From Thermomicrobiales bacterium (GTDB lineage Bacteria > Chloroflexota > Chloroflexia > Thermomicrobiales > UBA6265), in NCBI GenBank assembly GCA_023957115.1, contig JAMLHN010000037.1, positions 1 through 39,246 on the forward strand: DNA of 39,246 nucleotides, written 5' to 3'. This document shows, one piece after another, positions 24,770 through 33,026 of the stretch (positions are counted from its first letter, which is position 1; each line of letters starts with the position of its first letter). The translations under genes and the position numbers were made by a program. A model generated the notes under the pieces. It was not told the origin of the DNA. It saw only the letters and a program-made list of their open reading frames with translations, and searched no databases.

Positions 24770-25816
24770 CTATTCCGCTGGAACGTTCTCGGCGGCCGCG
24801 ACCAGCTGCGGCACATAGGTCTCGAGGATGTACGGAATCGAGAGCGGCGAAGGGGCAGAAACCGCCATCACCTCTGTCTCACCGATGATGGGAGCGTATG
24901 CCCCATTTGCATAGGCTTCGATGCCCTGGATGGTCGGGATGCCGGCCACGGCATCCGCCTCGTCCTGCGTGCCGAACCAGAGAATCAGGATGTCCGCGTC
25001 GATCTCGCCCAGCTGCTCGTTGGAGATATCGACGAAGAAGGCGGACTGGTCATCGCCAACCGGCAGATTCTGCACGAACGAGCTCGGCTCCAGTCCAAGA
25101 TGGGTGAGGAGCTTCACGCGCGCGTCGATCGTCGTGTAGACGTAGAGTCCAGTCTCACTCGGGCTGCCATAGGCAAAGGTCTTGCCGGCAAGTTGCGGAT
25201 TGGCCGCGCCGGCGGCTTCCACATCCGCGATCGTCGCGTCGACCAGCGCCGCCGCTTCGTCACCCTTGCCAAGGATCTGGCCGATGAGCTGGGTCGTTTC
25301 TTCCCAGGAGGTGCCAAACGGCAAGGCGGGATAGGCAACCGTGGGGGCGATCTGACTCAGCGTGTCGTATTCCTCCTGGGTCATGCCGGAATAGACGCCG
25401 ATGATGGCATCCGGAGCCAGCTCCACGAACTGCTCGAAGGGCAACCCGGCAGAGTCGTCATAGAGCACGGGTGGCGGGTTGTCTCCGATCGCTTCGCGAG
25501 TCCACGGAAGGAAGCCGTCCTCGTCGCCTCCCCATGCGACGAACGGCATGCCAACCGGAATCGTCCCCAAGGCGATGGCCGCATCCTGATTGATCCAGCT
25601 GATCGTGATCACGCGTTCCGGCGCCGATTCGAACGTGGTTTCTCCATAGACATGCGAGATCGTGACCGGGAAACCGCCCTCGGCAACGGGGCTTGTATCG
25701 GCGGCTTCCGGGGTCGCCTGCGCGCTGGTGGGCAGCACGCGGGTCAATGTGACGGCAAATGCCGCTCCGGCGGTTCCGCCAAGCACTGTGCGACGAGAAA
25801 AACGAGAATCGTTCAC
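24770..25816 (-). CDS. Tat-exported iron-siderophore-type binding protein
   Basis: A 348-residue protein with a Tat signal, SRRTVLGGTAGAAFAV (about 7-22), and a FecB/FhuD-like binding fold: FESAPERVITISWINQDAAIALGTIPVG at about 60-87, FVELAPDAIIGVYSGMTQEEYDTLSQIAPTVAY in the first lobe, GKTFAYGSPSETGLYVYT in the second, and the usual late segment around VSAPSPLSIPYILETYVPQLVAA. It should deliver ferric siderophore or a related chelate to a membrane transporter that is not in the window. The GTG at 25816 was chosen because the Tat motif starts seven residues later and GGAAAG lies upstream. A dyad at 25890-25913 probably controls it. Second protein of this family in the window (the other is at 1191). 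Confidence 0.87.
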   Translation of the reverse strand: MNDSRFSRRTVLGGTAGAAFAVTLTRVLPTSAQATPEAADTSPVAEGGFPVTISHVYGETTFESAPERVITISWINQDAAIALGTIPVGMPFVAWGGDEDGFLPWTREAIGDNPPPVLYDDSAGLPFEQFVELAPDAIIGVYSGMTQEEYDTLSQIAPTVAYPALPFGTSWEETTQLIGQILGKGDEAAALVDATIADVEAAGAANPQLAGKTFAYGSPSETGLYVYTTIDARVKLLTHLGLEPSSFVQNLPVGDDQSAFFVDISNEQLGEIDADILILWFGTQDEADAVAGIPTIQGIEAYANGAYAPIIGETEVMAVSAPSPLSIPYILETYVPQLVAAAENVPAE

Positions 25817-25889
25817 TTCAGTCACTTTCCATAGAATGCATTGCCAAAGCTGGCTGCGCGACACCCCAGTCATGGGCGAGTCTCAATTC

Positions 25890-25913
25890 TGACAAATTTA
25901 ATCGGATTTGTCA
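25890..25913 (-). promoter_or_regulatory. Operator-like dyad upstream of the iron binding-protein gene
   Basis: TGACAAAT and ATTTGTCA form a perfect 8+8 bp dyad with an 8-base spacer, 74 bases upstream of the GTG at 25816. On the minus strand, ATGACA and CAGAAT are 17 bases apart and could be -35 and -10 boxes, with the dyad overlapping the -35 box and filling the spacer. A repressor (perhaps iron-responsive, given the target) is inferred; the regulator is not known. Confidence 0.55.
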
Positions 25914-26068
25914 TCGAGCGTATGCATACTGGCTCGAACGTCGATGCGGCCAGTTGGGTGGCAACCGGATGATTTCGATCGATTCCGGTGACGCCCCCTG
26001 CCGCGCAAATTACCTCCAGCCGCCGGTTTCCTTCTAGAATCAGGAGAGACGGCAAAGGAGTAACCCCG

Positions 26069-26806
26069 GTGCCAACCACCATCGGATACCGCAATGTTCA
26101 GCGTTTGCTCGCACGGGGCGCCACGCTCATCGACGTCCTCCCGGCACAGGAGTTCGCCGACGAGCACATTGCCGGCGCGATCCATATTTCCCTGCGCGAC
26201 CTGAATGCAACGACAACGGAGCACCTCGGCAAGCACGATCCGGTGATCGTCTATTGCTGGGACATGCAATGAGACCTGAGCATCCGAGCCGCGTGGCGGC
26301 TCGTCAGCCTCGGGTTTGCCGATGTCTACGACTATCGGGCCGGACTCATGGACTGGGTCGCCTTCGGCCTACCCACGACCGGGGTCAAAGCCGGCGCGCC
26401 GCGGGTTACCGATGCCATGCGGGTCGACGTTCCGACCTGTGGACTACGCGATCGACTGGGAGCTGCTCGTGCGGGCACACGCTCCCAGGGATGGGAGATC
26501 TGTGTCGTCACCACCGACGAACGCGTTGTACTGGGGCTCTTGCACAGCGATGCCTGGGAACATCCCGATGAAACCCCGGTCGAAGCCGTGATGAGCAATG
26601 GTCCGCCGACGACCCGGCCGAGCACATTTCTCGATGAGATGGTCGAGCGGCTGACCGGCCGCAAGACGCCCGGCATACTCATCACCCAGTCGGACGGCGT
26701 GCTGATGGGGTATCTCTGGACTGACGACGCATGCGCATTCCTTGCAACGAGAAACCGGGAACGGACCTGGACCGACCGCGATTGCTGTCCGTCGGAGGTG
26801 AGCTAG
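26069..26806 (+). CDS. Rhodanese-CBS fusion with an in-frame UGA (candidate selenoprotein)
   Basis: One frame of 245 codons, with the only internal stop a TGA at 26270-26272 (codon 68). Before it lies a rhodanese domain (LIDVLPAQEFADEHIAGAIHI, then DPVIVYCWDMQ with catalytic-type Cys63); after it the domain continues without shift (DLSIRAAWRLVSLGFADVYDYRAGLMDWVAFGLP) and a CBS-pair region follows (DAMRVDVPTCGLRDRLG, then AVMSNGPPTTRPSTFLDEMVERL, LITQSDGVLMGYLW). In related proteins, as I recall the family, the UGA position holds Cys (YCWDxxCDLS), so selenocysteine is the natural reading. A SECIS-like hairpin starts two bases after the UGA. The GTG at 26069 follows AAAGGAG. No independent start with a ribosome binding site lies after the UGA. 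The alternative is a Cys-to-stop mutation or sequencing error. CBS domains bind adenosyl ligands; the true substrate is not known. Confidence 0.75.
26274..26315 (+). promoter_or_regulatory. bSECIS-like hairpin directly after the UGA
   Basis: Inner stem CGAGCCGC (26285-26292) with GCGGCTCG (26296-26303), perfect 8 bp, loop GTG. Outer stem ACCTGAG (26274-26280) with CTCGGGT (26309-26315), 7 bp with one G-T pair. Internal loop of 4 and 5 bases. The apical loop begins 21 bases after the UGA and its first base is G; bacterial SECIS elements usually have a loop G and a spacing of about 16-37 bases. Confidence 0.55.
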
Positions 26807-26873
26807 CGGACTCCAAAGGTCGTTCTGGGTCCGCGGTCTAGAAACGCCACTGGGAACCGTTTCGGAATCTGCG

Positions 26874-27554
26874 CTAACTTGGAAGACCACTGATCCCCTT
26901 GGCAACGAGCATTCCGCCAAGGAACGCAAGCACGAGTGCATTGATGCCCCGCTGGTGGATTCGGATCCAGTCCCGGAATCGTTCGAGCTTTGCGTCGCCG
27001 CGCTCTCCCATCCCGAACTTGATCGCCACGGGAACCCAAACCGGCCAGATCATGACAAAACCAAGCAGGACCAGGAGGAGAAGCTCGCTGGCCCAGTCGC
27101 TCTTCGATTGCTTGATGATGGCCGTGCCCGCCACGATCAGCGAGAGTTGACGGACGGAAATGAACGTGGAGAACAGGAATACGCCGAAGAGTACCGGCGC
27201 ACTGAGGTGCTGCATGTGGCTGGTCATTTCCGGTTGCTCATCCTTGCCAGGCGTATGACCGAAGAAGATGGTGTATCCGGCCGCCAGCATGAGCGCAATG
27301 CCAAGGACGAGAAAGATGACCGGGATCAACTCGGTTTGGTCCAGCCTCCCCTGGATAGGTTGCTCCGGTATCTGACGCAGGACAAAGAGCGAGAGAAATC
27401 CAAAGATCAGCAGACCTAGCAAGCGTCCGGCGACCACCGCCAACGCTCGCTTGGCATTTCCATCGTGCGCCATCAGGGCGGTCACGAATATGGTCATCGT
27501 CGGGGTTATCGCCGCCAGCGACAGCGGAATGAACTGCAATAGTACGAGCGCCAA
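26874..27554 (-). CDS. GAP/Sap-family (LysE-like) membrane protein
   Basis: A 226-residue protein with six likely membrane segments: about 3-22, 40-60, 75-93, 117-140, 155-180 and 206-222. The start ALVLLQFIPLSLAAITPT and the later FLFSTFISVRQLSLIVAG resemble the GAP family (Sap, sulfolipid-1-addressing), which is LysE-like and may export lipids or small molecules. Charged cytoplasmic loop around 97-112 (GKDEQPEMTSHMQHL). TTG start after GAGGT; the true N-terminus may differ by a few residues. Convergent with the rhodanese-CBS gene. Substrate not known. Confidence 0.68.
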   Translation of the reverse strand: MALVLLQFIPLSLAAITPTMTIFVTALMAHDGNAKRALAVVAGRLLGLLIFGFLSLFVLRQIPEQPIQGRLDQTELIPVIFLVLGIALMLAAGYTIFFGHTPGKDEQPEMTSHMQHLSAPVLFGVFLFSTFISVRQLSLIVAGTAIIKQSKSDWASELLLLVLLGFVMIWPVWVPVAIKFGMGERGDAKLERFRDWIRIHQRGINALVLAFLGGMLVAKGISGLPS

Positions 27555-27750
27555 ACGGGACCTCGCTGGTGGATGCTCGACGAGCGACCGTGTTGCTCGT
27601 CAACGTGCGATACGAACCGTGACGGTTGTACCACGAACGGTAGACGGCCCGAAGGTGGTATTTCGTGCCGGTCGCCTGCTTCTCCGGACTCCGGACCAGT
27701 TTTCTATACTGCCTGCGCCAGACCATCGTCCGTTCCAGGAGCAGCTAGCC

Positions 27751-29124
27751 GTGACGACCGATTCCCCCTTTTCCTGCGACACCTCTGTTGTCGTCCCGCC
27801 CTTGACGGCCAATGGCGACGTCATCTTCGCCAAGAACAGCGACCGTTCGGTCAACGAATCCCAGCCGCTGCGCCATTTTCCACGACAAACGCATGCTCCG
27901 GGCTCCCGGCTCCAGACGCAATACATCGAAATCCCCCAGGTGGAGACGACGTGGGAAGCGATCGGATCGGCGCCCTACTGGCTCTGGGGATTCGAGATCG
28001 GCGTCAACGAATGGGGAGTCACGATCGGCAATGAAGCCGTGCACACCCGCGAGCCATCGCATGAGCAGGCGCTGATCGGGATGGATCTCGTTCGGCTCGG
28101 TCTGGAGCGTGCCCAGACCGCCGGTGAGGCGGTGCAGGTCATCGGGTCCTTGCTCGAGGAGTTCGGGCAGGGCGGGAGCTGCGAAGCGAATTTCTTCCGC
28201 ACCTATCAGAACTCGTTCATCATCGCGGACGCGACCGGCGCCTGGATTCTGGAAACCGCGGGGCATCGTTGGGTTGCCACGCGCGTGCGCGAACGGGGAG
28301 CAATCTCCAATCTGCTCACCATCGATACCTGGGACTCCGCATCGGCTGGAGTGCGCGAGCATGCCGAAGCTCAGGGCTGGTGGAACGCCGAGGGTGGATT
28401 CGCGGCCGCCTACCAGGACCCGGACGTCGATCTCACGACCCGAACTTGCCGGCTCGAGCGTGCGCGCGAGATTCAGGGAGCGTATCGGCCGGGGGTGGAT
28501 GTCCCCGAGATGATGGCCATCTTGCGCGATCATGACGACGGCGATCTTCCCACCGGCGCACAGCCGTTGCCATCGATCTGCATGCATGCCAATCCGGTCT
28601 TCGATGGAGAAACCGCGGCCGGTATGGTCGTCAGCATGCGCCCCGATCGACCGAAGCTCCTCGCCACGACGATCTGGACGGCCTTTGGCTCGCCGTGTCT
28701 CAGTGTTTTCCGGCCGGTCTATCCCTACCTGGTCGGTCTTCCAGACAGCGTTTCCGTGGGGGACGCCCAGCTCGATCCTGCCTCGCCCTGGTGGGTCTTC
28801 GAGCGTCTGCAGCGGTTGGTCGCCCGCGCGCCAGAATCGGCCCCCTGGGTGCGGGAGGCATTCGCAACATTGCAGAACGAGTTCGTTGCCGAGGCTGCTG
28901 CCGCGGAGCTGCGCGCAAGCGACTATCTCGCTGCCGGAAACGAGACCGAGGCGATTGCCACGTTGCGCCTGCTGGTCGACTCGACGACCGAACGGGCCAT
29001 CGCGCTCGCGGCCGAGCTGACCGTTGTGCTGCCGAACCAATCGGTCTATCGCCCAATTCCAGAGATGGCGGCCTTCTGGGACGAACGAGATGCCGCAGTC
29101 CTGGCGAGTTCGATCGCATCCTGA
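27751..29124 (+). CDS. C69-family dipeptidase / secernin-like Ntn hydrolase
   Basis: A 457-residue protein with SCDTSVVVPPLTANGDVIFAKNSDR at its start: Cys9 followed by DT and FAKNSDR is the hallmark of peptidase family C69 (PepD, secernin), Ntn hydrolases in which that Cys becomes the N-terminal nucleophile. Further family motifs: IGVNEWGVTIGNEAV at about 94-108, FIIADATGAWILETAG, and ISNLLTID. Many C69 enzymes cleave dipeptides. The GTG at 27751 follows AGGAG; eight residues would be removed to free Cys9. No signal peptide. No partner gene nearby, so probably alone. Confidence 0.85.
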   Translation: MTTDSPFSCDTSVVVPPLTANGDVIFAKNSDRSVNESQPLRHFPRQTHAPGSRLQTQYIEIPQVETTWEAIGSAPYWLWGFEIGVNEWGVTIGNEAVHTREPSHEQALIGMDLVRLGLERAQTAGEAVQVIGSLLEEFGQGGSCEANFFRTYQNSFIIADATGAWILETAGHRWVATRVRERGAISNLLTIDTWDSASAGVREHAEAQGWWNAEGGFAAAYQDPDVDLTTRTCRLERAREIQGAYRPGVDVPEMMAILRDHDDGDLPTGAQPLPSICMHANPVFDGETAAGMVVSMRPDRPKLLATTIWTAFGSPCLSVFRPVYPYLVGLPDSVSVGDAQLDPASPWWVFERLQRLVARAPESAPWVREAFATLQNEFVAEAAAAELRASDYLAAGNETEAIATLRLLVDSTTERAIALAAELTVVLPNQSVYRPIPEMAAFWDERDAAVLASSIAS

Positions 29125-29250
29125 CCGGCGACCGCGTCGATTGTCTCCAGATACGTTTTGTCGATTCAGGGAATCAGCAGACGATTAGCAGGCAGAAGCC
29201 CCGGTATGGAAACCGTTCCGTGACCGGGGAAAGCTCAGGAGGCAACCATC

Positions 29251-29670
29251 ATGCGATTCATGCTCTTGATGTATCCAGGTCCCGGATTCGACGAGCCATT
29301 CGATGAGGCCGAGATGCCAGTCGAAGCCGTCGAAGAGATGGACAACTTCAACAAACGGCTCAGCGACGCCGGAAAGCTCCTCTCCGTCGACGGACTCCAT
29401 CATTCCAGCGAAGGCGCGATCGTCAGTTTCCGCAACAAGAACAAGAAAGCCGTCGTTATCGATGGACCGTTCTCTGAATCGAAAGAAGTTCTTGGCGGAT
29501 ACTGGATCATCCAGGCCGATTCCCTCCAGGAAGCAATCGACTGGGCAAGCCAGGTTCCCGTTGGCGGCACCGAACAGATCGAAGTCCGCCGGATCCAGGA
29601 ATTCGACGAGTTGCCCCAGGAGGCCCAGGACGCCGCCCCGTTCGAGAGGTCGGTCGCGACGCAGTCTTGA
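29251..29670 (+). CDS. YCII-related (DGPF) domain protein
   Basis: A 139-residue protein starting MRFMLLMYPGPG, with VDGLHHSSEGAIVSF and VIDGPFSESKEVLGGYWIIQADSLQEAIDWA, which is the DGPF motif of the YCII-like family (dimeric alpha/beta-barrel fold, often beside sigma factors in actinobacteria). The catalytic or ligand role is not known. The ATG follows AGGAGG. The stop codon is inside a heptamer run (GTCTTGA, GTCTTGG, GTCTGGA at 29664-29684). Confidence 0.83.
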   Translation: MRFMLLMYPGPGFDEPFDEAEMPVEAVEEMDNFNKRLSDAGKLLSVDGLHHSSEGAIVSFRNKNKKAVVIDGPFSESKEVLGGYWIIQADSLQEAIDWASQVPVGGTEQIEVRRIQEFDELPQEAQDAAPFERSVATQS

Positions 29671-30781
29671 GTCTTGGGTCTGGAGAGCCTGAGAAGGACG
29701 TTCCAGCAATCTTCCCCATCGCGCTCCCTTCCATAGAAAAGAAGCCAGAAAAGAAGCTCCTCGCCCAATCCTGGGCGAGGAAGGGGTTGGGGATGGTGAG
29801 GGCGAAAGTCGCGGCACTGTGAATGTCACCATGGACGGTGCCGTGCCCGGACATCTCGAGCACAAACGGTAGCCGCCGCGGCCCTGTGCCGGCGAAGCGG
29901 TCGCCAGCACAGGGCCGGCGGCTACAAGACCAGTGCGGCTGCTGCCTACTGACCTCCGTCGGCATGACGTCGTCGAGCACCGCGCTGGTGCGCATCCGCT
30001 CGGACCGTTGCCGCAGAATCTCCGCGCTCAGGAGGATGGCCACGGACGTCACGATCAACAAGGTCGATACCGCCGCGATGGTGGGATCGATCTCCTGGCG
30101 CAATCCGTCCCACATCTTGCGCGGCAAGGTGACCGCCCCCGTTCCACTGATGAACAACGCCACAATAAGCTCGTCGAATGAGGTAATGAACGCGAACAAC
30201 GCTCCGGCGAAGATGCCCGGCCGGATGATCGGGAGCGTGACGTACCGGAAGGTCTGCCAGCGGTTCGCTCCCAGGTTCATCGCCGCATATTCCAGCCGTT
30301 CGTCGAATCCATAGAGCGTGGCCGACACATTGATCACCACGAACGGCAGGGCCAGCGCCGTGTGCGCGAGGGCCAGTGCCCAGGGACTCCCTACGATCTG
30401 GATGCGCGCGTAGAAGAAATAGACCCCGATCGCCACGATGATGGCCGGAATCACCAACGGCGACACCATGAACGCATTTGCCAGCCCTTTGCCCCGAAAC
30501 CGGCCCCGCACCAGCGCCAGGGAGGCCATCGTTCCCAGGATCGTCGCCAGGATTGCGGTCACACAGGCCACCCAGATGCTCAACCAGGTGGCATCGATCC
30601 AGTCGCTCCGATCGAAGTACTTCTGATACCACTGCGTCGAGAACCCTGGCGGTGGGAACTGCAAATAGCTGGCCGAGCTGAATGAGACCGGGATCACCAC
30701 GAAGATGGGAAAGATCAAATAGAACAACACCAACCCGGTGATGACATAGAGGATGATGCGGGTGATGGAGAGTCCCCTCAT
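29507..30781 (-). CDS. potC: Polyamine-type ABC transporter permease 2 (PotC-like) with a long extra tail
   Basis: A 424-codon frame whose first 275 or so residues are a normal PotC-like inner-membrane permease: membrane segments at about 9-31, 64-90, 103-125, 135-155, 187-212 and 235-255, with the ABC-contact loop YAAMNLGANRWQTFRYVTLPIIRPG at about 165-189. The frame then runs on without stop for about 145 residues of Arg/Ser/Pro-rich sequence to 29507, through the terminator hairpin at 29759 and 164 bases antisense to the YCII gene. Usual PotC length is 260-285, so the natural end was probably near 29940 and the stop has been lost, or a sequencing error hides it. The ATG overlaps the stop of the preceding permease (ATGA). 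Confidence 0.8.
   Translation of the reverse strand: MRGLSITRIILYVITGLVLFYLIFPIFVVIPVSFSSASYLQFPPPGFSTQWYQKYFDRSDWIDATWLSIWVACVTAILATILGTMASLALVRGRFRGKGLANAFMVSPLVIPAIIVAIGVYFFYARIQIVGSPWALALAHTALALPFVVINVSATLYGFDERLEYAAMNLGANRWQTFRYVTLPIIRPGIFAGALFAFITSFDELIVALFISGTGAVTLPRKMWDGLRQEIDPTIAAVSTLLIVTSVAILLSAEILRQRSERMRTSAVLDDVMPTEVSRQQPHWSCSRRPCAGDRFAGTGPRRLPFVLEMSGHGTVHGDIHSAATFALTIPNPFLAQDWARSFFSGFFSMEGSAMGKIAGTSFSGSPDPRLKTASRPTSRTGRRPGPPGATRRIPGSGGLRSVRCRQREPGLPSRLLPGGNRPG
29759..29780 (-). terminator. Terminator of the polyamine-type transporter operon
   Basis: A 9-bp perfect stem, CCTCGCCCA with TGGGCGAGG, loop of four bases. On the minus strand it is followed by AGCTTCTTTTCTGG, T-rich. 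It lies 160 bases beyond the expected end of the permease domain, so it probably ends the four-gene operon. Confidence 0.65.
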
Positions 30782-31713
30782 TTCCGCGTCCCTCCGTAGA
30801 GCTTGTCGACCCCCAAGAGCTTGTTGAAGATCAGGAAGATCAGCAACGCAATCACCAGCAGAACCAGGGCCAACATGGCCGCGAATCCCCAGTTGAGCGT
30901 GTTCACCTGTTGGGCGATGAGCATCGAGATCATGATGTCCCGCTGGCCGCCGATCAGCGCGGGGGTGATGTAGAACCCGAGCGACAGAATGAACACCACC
31001 AGGCACCCCGCCGCCACGCCCGGTAGCGACAGCGGCAGGAAGATATGGCGGAAGACGCGCGCATCGCTGGCGCCCAGGTTCGATGCGGCCCGCAGATAGC
31101 TCCGGTCGATGCTCCGCATGACCGAATAGAGCGGCAGAATCATGAACGGCAACAGGATGTGCACCATCCCGACATAGACGGCCAGCCGGGTGTTGAGCAA
31201 CTGCATCGGTTCGTCCCGGAACCCGAGATTGATCATGATGCGATTGATCGAACCCTCACGCCCCAACAGCACCATCCATGCATAGGAGCGCACCAGAATG
31301 CTGGTCCAGAAGGGGATCAACACCAGGATCATCAGCAGATTGGCCCGCGATGCCCTGATCGACGAGAGCACATACGCCACTGGATAGCCCAGCAGCAGGG
31401 TCAAGAGCGTCACCACGCTGGCGATGCGCAGCGTGATCAGAAAAACGTTGATATACCCATTGCTCGGAATCGAGAAGAAGAGGAAGTCCTCGTGCCGCCG
31501 CACATTCGTCAGCTTGCGGACGTTTTCCAGCCCGACCTCTGGATCGGTAAACGCACGGGCGAGCATGGCGGCTACGGGATAACCGTAGAAAACGATCAAG
31601 AAGATCAGCGCCGGCAACAAGAGCGCCAGGTAGCGAAGCTGTACGCCCCGCTCCAGCCGCGCGAATCGCCTCGCTTGCTCAGATGTCGTTGTCGGAATCG
31701 TCGATTCCGACAT
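30778..31713 (-). CDS. potB: Polyamine-type ABC transporter permease 1 (PotB-like)
   Basis: A 311-residue inner-membrane permease of the PotB family. Membrane segments are at about 28-50, 88-115, 125-150, 170-195, 225-250 and 275-298. The ABC-contact EAA-type loop is at about 205-225 (RAASNLGASDARVFRHIFLPLSLPG). The N-terminal soluble part is short. The ATG at 31713 lies 17 bases beyond the stop of the ATPase gene and its stop overlaps the next permease start, so the three are one translational group. Together with the ATPase, the second permease and the binding protein it should import spermidine/putrescine or a similar small solute. The exact solute cannot be read from the permease. Confidence 0.9.
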   Translation of the reverse strand: MSESTIPTTTSEQARRFARLERGVQLRYLALLLPALIFLIVFYGYPVAAMLARAFTDPEVGLENVRKLTNVRRHEDFLFFSIPSNGYINVFLITLRIASVVTLLTLLLGYPVAYVLSSIRASRANLLMILVLIPFWTSILVRSYAWMVLLGREGSINRIMINLGFRDEPMQLLNTRLAVYVGMVHILLPFMILPLYSVMRSIDRSYLRAASNLGASDARVFRHIFLPLSLPGVAAGCLVVFILSLGFYITPALIGGQRDIMISMLIAQQVNTLNWGFAAMLALVLLVIALLIFLIFNKLLGVDKLYGGTRK

Positions 31714-31730
31714 TCACGAACTCCTCAAAT

Positions 31731-32846
31731 TCAAACCAACCGTGTATCTTCATACGCCCAGGCGACCTCGATCTCGTCGCCTCGCTCGAACTGCTCCTCG
31801 CCCGCGCGGTTCTGGCGTTTGAGAATCAGCCGCTCACCGCTTGGAAGCACCACTTCATAGCGCCGCATCTCGCCGGCGAAGATCACGTTGTCGATCCGCC
31901 CGGGAACGACATTCGGATGCGCGCTCGATGGGTGCGTGAAGACCAGTTTTTCAGGCCGCACGGTCACCGTGACCGTGCCATCCGTCGTCGCGCCCGCCAT
32001 TTCTGGTGCAGACAAGGTTGCCACCCCGCCAACCTCGACCAGGCATTTGCCGTTCTCACACGAGAGCACCCGGCCATTCAGGAAGTTCGATTCGCCGATG
32101 AACGACGCCACGAACCTCGATTGCGGTTGGTCGTAGAGCTCGACCGGCGATCCGATCTGTTCGATCCGGCCGTCGTTCATCACGGCAATCCGGTCGGACA
32201 TCACCAGCGCTTCCTGCTGGTCGTGGGTGACGTAGACGATGGTGACGCCGAGCTGGTCGTGCAACGATTTGATTTCGAGCTGCAAGCTTTCGCGCAGTTG
32301 TTTGTCGAGCGCGCCCAGGGGTTCGTCCATCAGCAGCACGCGTGGGTTGAACACGAGCGCACGCGCTACCGCGATTCGTTGTTGCTGACCTCCGGAAAGC
32401 TGACGCGGATAGCGTCCTTCGTATCCGGGCAGTTTCACCAGGTCGAGCGCTTCTTTCGACATGCGCGCAATCTCGCTCTTGGAGATCCCGCGCATCTTCA
32501 ATGGAAAGGCAATGTTCTCGCCCACGGTCATATGGGGGAAAAGCGCGTAGTTCTGAAAGACCATGCCGATATTCCGCTTGTGGGGCGGAATTGCCGCAAT
32601 TGCGGTGTCATCGACGTAGATCTCGCCATCGGATGGGATCTCGAACCCGGCCAGCATCATCAGCGTGGTCGTCTTGCCAGATCCCGACGGTCCGAGCAGC
32701 GTCAGGAACTCGCCCGGCGCGATATCCAGCGAGACGCGGTCCACCGCCACCACATGGTCGAACTGCTTGCGCACCTCGACGAATCGCACCTCGGCGCCAT
32801 GCGCTCCGATGCCATCTTGTCGTTGCTGCACGCTGTTCGCCGTCAT
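31731..32846 (-). CDS. potA: Polyamine-type ABC transporter ATPase (PotA-like)
   Basis: A 371-residue ATPase. Walker A GPSGSGKT at 52-59, Q-loop Gln98, signature LSGGQ at 150-154, Walker B LLMDE at 171-175, D-loop GALD and switch His208 (THD). The C-terminal TOBE regulatory domain is at about 285-371 (VTVTVRPEKLVF, NVIFAGEMRRYEVVLPSG). Length agrees with PotA. The ATG at 32846 was chosen; a GTG at 32909 in the same frame is possible and would add 21 residues. It couples ATP hydrolysis to the two permeases encoded downstream. Preceded by the binding-protein gene, with a heptamer run in the gap. Confidence 0.93.
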   Translation of the reverse strand: MTANSVQQRQDGIGAHGAEVRFVEVRKQFDHVVAVDRVSLDIAPGEFLTLLGPSGSGKTTTLMMLAGFEIPSDGEIYVDDTAIAAIPPHKRNIGMVFQNYALFPHMTVGENIAFPLKMRGISKSEIARMSKEALDLVKLPGYEGRYPRQLSGGQQQRIAVARALVFNPRVLLMDEPLGALDKQLRESLQLEIKSLHDQLGVTIVYVTHDQQEALVMSDRIAVMNDGRIEQIGSPVELYDQPQSRFVASFIGESNFLNGRVLSCENGKCLVEVGGVATLSAPEMAGATTDGTVTVTVRPEKLVFTHPSSAHPNVVPGRIDNVIFAGEMRRYEVVLPSGERLILKRQNRAGEEQFERGDEIEVAWAYEDTRLV

Positions 32847-32975
32847 GCGCTCCCCATCGTCATCCCGGCATGTCTGTTTGGTGTCTGCGTCCCCGGTCAG
32901 GGCAGCCACAGAGATCCACCCTGACCGGTTGTACGGAGGGGCAGCCCCCTGTGACTGCCCCTACGTAACCGTGAA

Positions 32976-33010
32976 GGGCTCAGGGCTCAGGACTCAGGAC
33001 TCAAGACCCC
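32976..33010. repeat. Heptamer repeat array inside the transporter operon
   Basis: Five 7-base units in register: GGGCTCA, GGGCTCA, GGACTCA, GGACTCA, AGACCCC. They lie in the 180-base gap between the binding-protein stop and the ATPase start. No terminator is seen here. Confidence 0.85.
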
Positions 33011-33026
33011 GGCCCCGTCGCCTCGT

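Noticed and set aside
26348..26806. Separate CBS-domain gene starting after the UGA
   Set aside because: The ATG at 26348 has no ribosome binding site and lies inside the rhodanese domain; the frame is continuous with the upstream half.
27745..29040. 431-codon minus-strand frame
   Set aside because: Antisense to the C69 dipeptidase gene, whose motifs are clear on the + strand.
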